Shown piece by piece: positions 56,395-64,000 of a stretch of DNA of 64,000 nucleotides. Position 1 is the first letter of the stretch. Each line of letters opens with the position of its first letter. Under the pieces are notes generated by a model. The model was not told the origin of the DNA. It saw only the letters and a list, made by a program, of their open reading frames with translations, and ran no database searches. Made by a program: the position numbers and the translations under genes. The DNA comes from Charina bottae (lineage: Eukaryota > Chordata > Lepidosauria > Squamata > Charinaidae): NCBI GenBank assembly GCA_023362775.1, contig JALMGJ010000016.1, forward strand, positions 4,453,001 to 4,517,000, in the 5' to 3' direction.

Positions 56395-57968
56395 TTTAAG
56401 GAATCCCTTTACTAAAATTGATGCAATTCTTAAAACAGTATTGTTCTTGTGTAAGGTGTGGAGCACTTCTTCCAAATAATTTATGAAGCACGCATAACTA
56501 TACTAAATATAAATTAATTACCTTATAATTTTCAGCCATTTTTTCACCGCCCATCTCTGTGAAATATTAATTGGAAGTAACAACTTTATGGGGAAAGCTT
56601 TGTTCCTCTAGTTTAATTATTCAGACCACCATTTAATATTTGGTCATTTCTTATTATGTGGATAAGCCTAGCAAGCTTGAGAAACTCCTACCTTGTATGT
56701 GCATGCTCAGTCAGAAATCTATGGAAACAATGGATTTGCATAATTCTTCTTACTGGTTGGCCAATGTGCAGGGATGACACAGACGTTTATCTTTTGGTTA
56801 CCAGTTGGTATAGGTAGGGAGAAAGAAATGGTGTGTATTCACACCATTTAGGATAGGGAGAAAGCATGATAAAGTATTTCATTACCACAGTGAATAGACT
56901 CCCTGGATGTAAAGATGTCGGGGGCCTTTACTTCTTGCTTGTAACTACACACCCTGAATAGGTTATCATAGTGGCAAAGGTCTTGCTTTTCTGTGGCTTT
57001 GTCCCAGATTGCCATGGTAATGCTCATAAGACAGAGCAGCCTAGAGAATTTCAATCTGGCTCTATATTGCTTCACTGCATTGCCTTAGGAAATCAGAAGT
57101 CTCTGAGCTGTTAGCTCTTATTTGTTGAATTAATAAAATTTATCACTGGCAATGGGGTTTACTTTCAGTAGATGTACCTAGGATTATAGCCTTTTTTTCC
57201 TGTGTAAAATTGTGCTTCTGGGCACATTTTACCATGATATCTCCCACTGAGCTTTGCAACCAAAGTCAGATTTCACTGTTATATTTTAGAAGAGGCCAAA
57301 CAAGTTAAAGTTTTTTTTAAAATCAGACATATTGATTTGTACTTTAGCTCTAAACCAGGTGAAGGAAAAGAAACAAAAAGTGAGGGAAGGAATAAAAAAG
57401 TAGAGCCATAGATTGAGGCAAAAGGCTGAAATATGGAAAAGAGGTAACAGACCTAGTTTGTTAGAGCTTACTTTCAGAGTTTATTTCCAGTGGTGATCGA
57501 ACACTGGATCTTGACCATTGAAAGCTCATGTTAAATAGCTGTGATCTTCAGCACCTTCAAAGAGCACTTCCTTCACCACCTCAAAGACATGTCCATATCC
57601 ACATATAAAGCAGAGTGATCATATGTCTTGTGATTGAAAGGCTGCCCGATATAAATCCATTTTAAGTCTAGACAGCAACTTCACAGTCTTCCCCATTATG
57701 GTAAGCTGCATTGTATTTCTGTTTAAACGATAGTGAATTTCCCAAATTATCTTCTCTCATTATAAATCATTATATGCAGATTTTATGAAAATAAGCATCC
57801 CATTTTTTCCTTTTTTGGGGTGATAGGTAAGTAGCCATCTTAAAAAATATATAACAAGCTATGTTTTAGAAACCATTTCTTGGTAGACTTCAGCCTTGTG
57901 GGTTGTGCACTAGTAAGTAGCGAAAGTCAGGAGTAATTGCTACACTGTTCCATATTAAGTCAGTGGAG
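56395..57968. other. Unassigned noncoding sequence
   Basis: No recognisable feature. Confidence 0.45.
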
Positions 57969-58040
57969 CAGTGTTCTTCAAACTTGGCAACTTTAAGATG
58001 TGTGACTTCAACTCTCAGAATTCCCCAGCCAGCATGCTAC
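57969..58040 (+). mobile_element. Half of a palindromic squamate hAT-type repeat
   Basis: CAGTGTTCTTCAAACTTGGC, AACTTTAAGATGTGTG and ACTTCAACTCTCAGAATTCC, CCAGCCAGCATGCT form the left half of a very common squamate palindromic repeat. The inverted right half is absent. Confidence 0.7.
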
Positions 58041-60792
58041 AGGGACAGAGAGTTACAGGGTTCCCTGCTCCTCCTTTAAATGAATCAAAAATACAACGGC
58101 AGAGGCTCACCCAAATGATGTTTTAAAATGAACATACCCATTTTTTAAATGTTTTATGTGGCACAGTGAGGAACAAAAATTGGAATAGTCACATTCGCAT
58201 AGTCCAATGCTTACTTTGAGCCAAATAAATGATTTTTAGGACTTCAACAACTTTTGGAATAAATCTTTATGGATGAACTTTGTTTGAAATTTGGTATGCC
58301 TTCCTGGATGTGGCAATGTTGTGTGAATTCAGTGTGTAGTGCCACCCTGCCGCTAGGTTCAATAAACTGAGATTCAATACAAAGTGGCTCTTTTAGAGTG
58401 GCTGTTATTAGTTTGTTGCAGAGGAGGAATTCTAGATAAACATTCCCCTGAATCATGACCTACACAGGAAGGAGAACTACAGAATAAAATAATGTTTACA
58501 AGTGCCTCTTCCAGACACTTGTAAAGAGTATGGCATGATTCTGATGACAGGAGCAGTTACTAAAGAATATAGATTTTAATTTTTAATTGCTTGATTCTGG
58601 CACAGAAATCTATGTTTAGAAAACTCTGCATGTGTGAGTGCATATGTCTGTGTGGGAAGGAGAGGTCTGTATCTAAGTGTTATAGCTTTTAAAAGAGTAA
58701 ATATCTACTGCTGTGTATGTTTATCTCATTAGTGTAAATGAAGGATGCAATTAGTTACTGATAAGATATATATACGCTGTGTGTCTGTATCTGTGTGTCT
58801 ATATATTCAGTGCACTAATTAATTTTATTTGGTTTCCTAGCCTTATAGGTCTTCATACATTCTAGAAGCTTTATTAGTTTATTTAAAGCACCATATCTTA
58901 CACAGAGAAAAGCCAAAAGCATCCAACTCACTGCCATGTATTATTATATTTTTCTATCAACACCAAGCAAAAGAAACTTGGGATTTATAAAAGGTGATCA
59001 TTTGTATTTCTTTTTTTAATAATAAACGTTGACCCAATTTACACAATGGGTTGATGCACATCTTTACACATAGCAGTGTGACAGGCAAGAAATCTGAGTT
59101 TTCCCCATCTGTGCATGGCAATCTGCAGTACCAGAATGAGTAGCCAAATGGGTAAGATAAGTATGAATGTGACATCAGATCACAGGTTCTTCAAGCAGTG
59201 AGAGGAAAGCAAATGAGTATTCAAGCTGCTGGAAATAGGTGAGCCAGTCCATAATAAAATATTAAACTGTTTTCTCTATAATACATCCTTCATCTTCTCT
59301 CCTATTCCATGAGAATGCACACTGGCTGTATTCACACAGCATCCTAAGTCACAACGTATCAGTAACCAGCTTGCCCATCCCACAGATCTCCTCTTTCTCT
59401 GGTGTTTGTTTCCTTTTTCAAATTAAATGCAGCTTGTAGTATTGTTGAGACCTGGTTGACTAAGGTGAACCTGTAGTTCCCGTACAGCCTATAGTTGTCT
59501 GGTAGCATGTATGGTGTTATATGATTAGCCATACAGATTAAGATAAGACTCAGCTGATATACAGAGCTGAGCAAACAGAGCTAATTAATTGGTTAAATTA
59601 TTATATTAAAAAGGTGGATTGGCAATGGATAGGTTCAAGATGGGTTCAGAAAAATCCATCTCGCTTTATCTAACATGCAGTTGATCTTGCAGCATCATGC
59701 AGTTCGCAGTAATTCTTATTGGAGCACCAAACAACTGTAGGAATAAGAAGCTGATTGTCTATTGATAAAAGTACATGTGGTAGAGCTATAAGTTTCAATG
59801 TGTGGCCAGGTGACCACAGGAGCATTTTAGAAAATGTCTGTGTTGCTGTGAATCTGGACAGTCCACAGTTTCTAATACTCCAAACAGCTGCTGTGATCTG
59901 CCTTTCAGTTTCATAATACAATGCTGAAAGATCCCATTTCTGATCAAATTACTTATAAACATGCATGGACTCACTCACGTGCACTCTCATGCAGAGTCCC
60001 ATGCACCAATGCATTAGCATCTCACAGTGATTATTATATTTGCATATTTACATATGCTTGCCTTTACAAACACAGCATGCATTACATGGGAGAACATAAA
60101 AAGCAGCCTGATGCTGGGTGAGATCATTTCTTTATCTAGTCTGTTATATTGACTGCCAATGACTCTCCTGGGTTTCATCCAAACATTTCCCAGTTGCATC
60201 TAAACATTTTAGGGACTGAACTTGGAATATTTTGCATGTAATAAAAGTCTTCTGTCACTGATCTATGGGCCTCTAAAGGAGGACCATGTTAGATTCACGG
60301 AGAGCAGATTCACTTATAGTTTCTAATCTAACAGGATAACTTGCATGTCTATCTTTCCTCCTAAATCAGAAACTAGATATTGTTAGATATTTACATATAG
60401 GTATTCAGCAGTCAAAGGCACATACCAGATCTGTCATGTATTGGCCAGGCATGAACAAGCAGACTGAGTAACTCATAGCAAGTTGTCCACATGCCAGTTG
60501 CTTCAGCACAGCAATGTGAGAGAACCTCTGCTTCCTCATGAAATTCCTTCGATGAAAGTAGCTGCAGGTATGTTTGAAATTCATTTCTACATGTGGCTGA
60601 ATATTCTTTTTAAGTAACCAGAAATTATGTATTGGAGAATAAGTCCTCTGCTGTGATTACTGCCAAGTTAATGTCTTTATTTGTGTGACTTGGGATTCCA
60701 AATGAGCTGGTTTGTGACCACATATCTTTTGAAAGTCAGGCAAGATAAGAATTTGCAAGTCAAGCAGTTCAGGAACTGGGTCATAAAGGAGG
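58041..60792. other. Unassigned noncoding sequence
   Basis: No repeat family, exon or RNA gene recognised over 2.7 kb. Confidence 0.45.
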
Positions 60793-60804
60793 GTCTTTGC
60801 ATAA
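60793..60804. repeat. Target-site duplication (12 bp)
   Basis: GTCTTTGCATAA, identical to 60940-60951. Confidence 0.88.
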
Positions 60805-60939
60805 TGGCTGTTGTGGGTCTTCCGGGCTGTGTGGCCGTGTTCTGGAAGTTGTGGTTCCTAACGTTTCTCCAGCATCTGTGGCCAGCATCTTCAGAGGGCA
60901 GGAGCACAGACAGAAGCAAAATCTCTGTGCCCAGGTAGA
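60805..60939 (-). mobile_element. 135-bp Penelope-type terminal insertion, second family
   Basis: On the minus strand: CTGAAGA, then TGCTGGCCACAGATGCTGGA, GAAACGTTAGG, and further left the GGCCACACAGCCCGGAAGAC end common in reptile Penelope copies. Its plan (CTGAAGA, stem, GAAACGT) parallels the other Penelope family here, but the stem sequence differs. Exact 12-bp TSD. Confidence 0.75.
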
Positions 60940-60959
60940 GTCTTTGCATAACTTTGGCT

Positions 60960-61112
60960 CCAGCTTGGCCTATTCCTGCTCGCTGTCATCATGCCCTAGT
61001 CACCTCCTGGGTGGACTAATGAAACATACTCTACATGGAGGTGCCCTTGAAGACCATCCAGAAGCCATCCTGGTCCAGGCTGGACATGCTTCAGGTTCCT
61101 TCCTTAAAATAA
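60960..61112 (+). mobile_element. L2-like LINE fragment
   Basis: Plus-strand words GGTGGACTAATGAAACATAC, CTACATGGAGGTGCCCTTGA, AGACCATCCAGAAGCC and CTGGTCCAGGCTGGACATGC correspond to the YCNALYMGLPLKTIRKLQLVQN region of L2 reverse transcriptase. It runs directly into the GATA array. Confidence 0.7.
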
Positions 61113-61114
61113 TG

Positions 61115-61116
61115 CC

Positions 61117-61161
<45 letters not shown>

Positions 61162-61201
61162 GGATGGATGGATGGATGGATGGATGGATGGATGGATAGA
61201 T

Positions 61202-61254
<53 letters not shown>

Positions 61255-61299
61255 CACACAGACACACAGACACACAGACACACAGACACACAGACACAC
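61115..61299. repeat. GATA / GATG / GACA-type array (Bkm-like)
   Basis: (GATA)n to about 61160, (GGAT)n to about 61196, (GATA)n again to about 61252, then (GACACACA)n to 61299. GATA/GACA repeats are the banded krait minor satellite class, enriched on snake W chromosomes but also dispersed elsewhere. Confidence 0.93.
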
Positions 61300-62714
61300 A
61301 CTGTATCACTTTCTGTGGGATGGTTACTGTTGTTTTATCTGTACCAGTTGCTGTGTGTGTTTGTTTTCCTATGAATAAAATCGTAGTTGTGGACCTCAGA
61401 CCTCAGGTAGAGTCATAGAGTAATGTCAGGTAAGCAAATGCCACAGATATGACATGTTAAGCCTATTTTTAAGACACCTTTAGTTCCTCTTTATCTTCCT
61501 CCTCATGCTAGAAAGGAGGAAAGAGAATGCTATTTAAGATTTTGTTCAGGTGGCAGTGTTTTGGTTTCTGTAGCCCACATAATTAAATTACATTAACTAA
61601 ATTGTTATATGACAAGAATCATATATCTCCCTCCCTCCCTCCCTCCCTCCCTCCTTCCTTCCTTCCTTCCTTCCTTCCTTCCTTCCTTCCTTCCTTCCTT
61701 CCTTCCTTCCTTCCTTCCTTCCAAAATATTTATAAAACAAATATATTTATAAGACTATTATAGACTACACAACAGATAAAACTATATTTCATACATAGTC
61801 AATGGAACACCCAAAACAGCATTTTTTACTCTGTCTTAATGCATACTTGCATGACCTCATGACAGAAGATAATGGATTACAATCACTTCAACACAGTAGT
61901 TTATATTAAATATGAGAATATTGGAGGAGTCCTACATTTTCTAGTCTCTCATGTGGAAATGTTATGCAAATTATTTGTAAATATGAAAGTCTCAGGAGCA
62001 AGACTGGCTCCTGTTGCAAATGTTGCAAAGGTATCCTCAATAATTTATGACTTTAAAAGTTTAATTGGGTTTTAAGTTGTTTCTATAAGGTTTGGAACTC
62101 AGAAATGGAAAGAGCACCATCTTGTGGGGATGAGTATGAACTTCCACCACTTTAGTATGAAAAGTAAACCATGTAAGCTATTTTCCTACAGCACTTATCA
62201 TCTCAAGTTCCAAATACAAGTTAAGCGCATGGATTAACTTTGAGCTTATGTTATCATTGCAGTTCCTACCTACAAATGCTTGTTCTGAGTTGGGAATTTT
62301 CCTCAAGTGCCTTCTGCATTACACAAATTGTGTGGGACTTCTTGAAATACTGGCTTTTTCCAGGCCACACTAATAAAGGCAGAATTTCAAGGCTGTGTGG
62401 AGAAAGCAGGTGCAACTGCTGTTCCATGTGTATGTACAGGTACATGTCTTGTCGCCCAGCAACTGTGACAACTTTGGCATAAGAATGAAGCACACTGCCA
62501 GTACCTTCCATGCAGCATAGAACCTCTAAGGTACCAACCCAGTCTAGAAGCAGGCAAACTGCATCAGCTCACAGGTAGGAATGGAAAGCAAATTAGTCAT
62601 TCTATGAAAAACAGCATATTGGAAGATTGGTTGCTTTTCAAATCACCCCTGACAACAAAATGATAACAATCTAGGTATGCTTTTGACATGATTCCCTCCC
62701 TCCATTTTGAAAAG
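61300..62714. other. Unassigned sequence with one pyrimidine array
   Basis: Nothing recognised apart from the (CTCC)n(TTCC)n array at 61627-61722. Confidence 0.45.
61627..61722. repeat. (CTCC)n(TTCC)n array
   Basis: About 96 bases of pure pyrimidine, with a switch from CTCC to TTCC units near 61655. Confidence 0.95.
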
Positions 62715-62762
62715 TGTAAAGGTAAAGGTTTTCCCCTGCACAGTTGTGTCCAACTCTATGGA
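62715..62762 (-). mobile_element. BovB-tailed SINE, 3' stub
   Basis: GTAAAGGTAAAGGTTTTCCC, CTGCACAGTTGTGTCC and AACTCTATGG are only the SINE tail. The body is missing. Confidence 0.8.
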
Positions 62763-63029
62763 CTCTCTTTTGTCCATTTGTCTGCAGAAGAAGGAATGGA
62801 AGTTTATAGACCACATAATGAGGAATACTGGGAGCTAGCTTCCAGGGGCAATCCTATCAGATTCTCTCCATACCTTCAAGGAAAAAATAGAAAGTGTTTG
62901 TATTCCTTTCCATAGCCTTTGTCTGAAAGTATGGTGACAACCAAGTAGGGTATGCTGCAATATCTAGTCATGCTTGCAGGAAGCAGCAAAATACTTGACA
63001 GGATGCTCAGGCAGTTACTAGCCTTTAAG
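62763..63029. other. Unassigned noncoding sequence
   Basis: No recognisable feature. Confidence 0.45.
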
Positions 63030-63350
63030 GTAAAGGTAAAGGTTTTCCCCTGCACAGTTGTGTCTGACTCTAGGGGCCAGTGCTCATCTCCGTTTCTCAG
63101 CTGAAGAGCCAGAGCTGTCTGAAGACACTTCCGTGGTCATGTGGCCGGCATGACGCACATGGAACACTGTTACCTACCCACCGAAGTGGTACCTATTCAT
63201 CTACTTGCATTTGCATGCTTTCGAATTGCTAGGTTGGCAAGAGCTGGGGCGAGTGCGGGAGCTCTCCGTCATGCAGCGCTTGGGTCTTGAACTGCTGACC
63301 TTCTGATCGACAAGCCTGGCATCTTAACCGCTGAGCCATCATGCCCCTAC
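63030..63350 (-). mobile_element. BovB-tailed tRNA SINE (Sauria type)
   Basis: Full inverted copy, from the tail (GGTAAAGGTAAAGGTTTTCC) through GGTCATGTGGCCGGCATGAC and TTGCTAGGTTGGCAAGAGC to the tRNA head complement AACCGCTGAGCCATCATGCC. No exact TSD identified. Confidence 0.93.
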
Positions 63351-64000
63351 AAAAAAAGTGTAGGAAAGAGGAATTACCTAGGGGATGCAATAAGGTACAA
63401 ACCATGTAAGTCCATTCTGGGAAATATCCTAGGAACATTAAAGAATAGGACATTCCTATTCTATTTACACAACATGAAGAAGTGCTTCAGAACCTGTGCA
63501 AGAACAAGCCAAAACACCTCTTTGCTACTAATTATAGCAGCCATGTCTTCTGCTGTATAGCTTACTAAATCAGACCCTTTCTTTTCTTTCATTCCCTGTT
63601 CAGTTACTTCTCCCCTCCCTCTTCTTTTTATCCTATCTCCATTGTGTTATTTGTCCTTTTTTAATGCTGTTTCTGTGTGTTGTATAGTGTGTTTTTGTGT
63701 GTGAGAGTGCAGGGACATCCACAAGAAGCTGAGATTTTATAAAAATGGGAAAACATGCATTGTGATGTCACAATGCAAGCTCCACTCCATATATACTTTT
63801 ATGTGTGATTTTAATACAAGTAGAAAAGGAGTAGAATTTCTATCATGGCATCACAATGCATATTTCACCATTTGCCCATCCTCTTACTTCCCCACAGACA
63901 CCCATGTGAGAAACAGACACACAGAGAGAGACACACACACACAATTAATTAAAGGAATTAATTAAGCATGGTGCCTTACTTTGCAGCAATGAATTTAAAC
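63351..64000. other. Unassigned noncoding sequence
   Basis: AT-rich, with a short CACA tract near 63918-63942. Nothing else recognised. Confidence 0.5.

Noticed and set aside
56002..56479. Open frames encoding poly-Gly-Glu, poly-Arg or poly-Ser-Pro
   Set aside because: They are translations of the purine hexamer array.
61000..61309. Open frames encoding repeated YLSI or CVCV, and CRISPR-like spacing
   Set aside because: They are translations of the GATA/GACA microsatellite. Repeats are contiguous without spacers, and the DNA is eukaryotic.
1..64000. Host protein-coding exons
   Set aside because: I looked for splice-bounded, protein-like frames outside repeats and found none I could support. 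The window appears intergenic or intronic.

Overview
This window is squamate-reptile, most probably snake, nuclear DNA. I find no intact host protein gene, tRNA or rRNA gene. The evidence for the host is the repeat content: BovB (RTE) LINEs with BovB-tailed tRNA SINEs, a 5S-rRNA-derived SINE, CR1, L2 and L1 LINEs, Penelope-like elements, hAT transposons, LTR elements, a GATA/GACA (Bkm-type) array and AATAG-like microsatellites.

Layout. 0.7-2.3 kb: a retroviral-type LTR, then an 886-bp inverted Penelope dimer bounded by a 14-bp target-site duplication (TSD). 3.3-8.3 kb: CR1 3' ends, an AATAG-like array, a BovB LINE coding for a broken reverse transcriptase, and a minus-strand LTR. 11.4-20.95 kb: a three-level nest. 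An outer L1-like element (18-bp TSD) contains a second L1-like insertion (15-bp TSD) and a nearly intact Ty3/gypsy chromovirus-type retrotransposon (15003-20900; two 357-bp LTRs, 5-bp TSD). 21.1-22.6 kb: a 1471-bp GC-rich hAT element (8-bp TSD) that carries a fragment resembling exon 1 of the apoptosis regulator BCL2L10 (NR-13), GC-box/CCAAT-box repeats and a tripled exon-like unit ending in a splice donor. 23-42 kb: SINEs, small hATs, solo LTRs, two further Penelope insertions, two L2 3' ends, and an L1 with a large internal deletion and a SINE inside it. 42-64 kb: LTR-like blocks, a 60-bp direct repeat, BovB and L2 fragments, more SINEs, a solo LTR related to the gypsy element, a third short Penelope-type insertion, and long simple repeats.

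Best-supported points of interest: (1) gene-fragment capture by the hAT element; (2) a 12-nt perfect complement between the position just after the 5' LTR and a site inside the LTR, which predicts Tf1/sushi-type self-priming; (3) a tail-outward Penelope palindrome inserted in one event, plus 116- and 135-bp Penelope insertions that consist of little more than the hammerhead-like terminal segment; (4) nesting that gives a relative order of transposition. All family names come from reading motifs by eye. No database search was possible.
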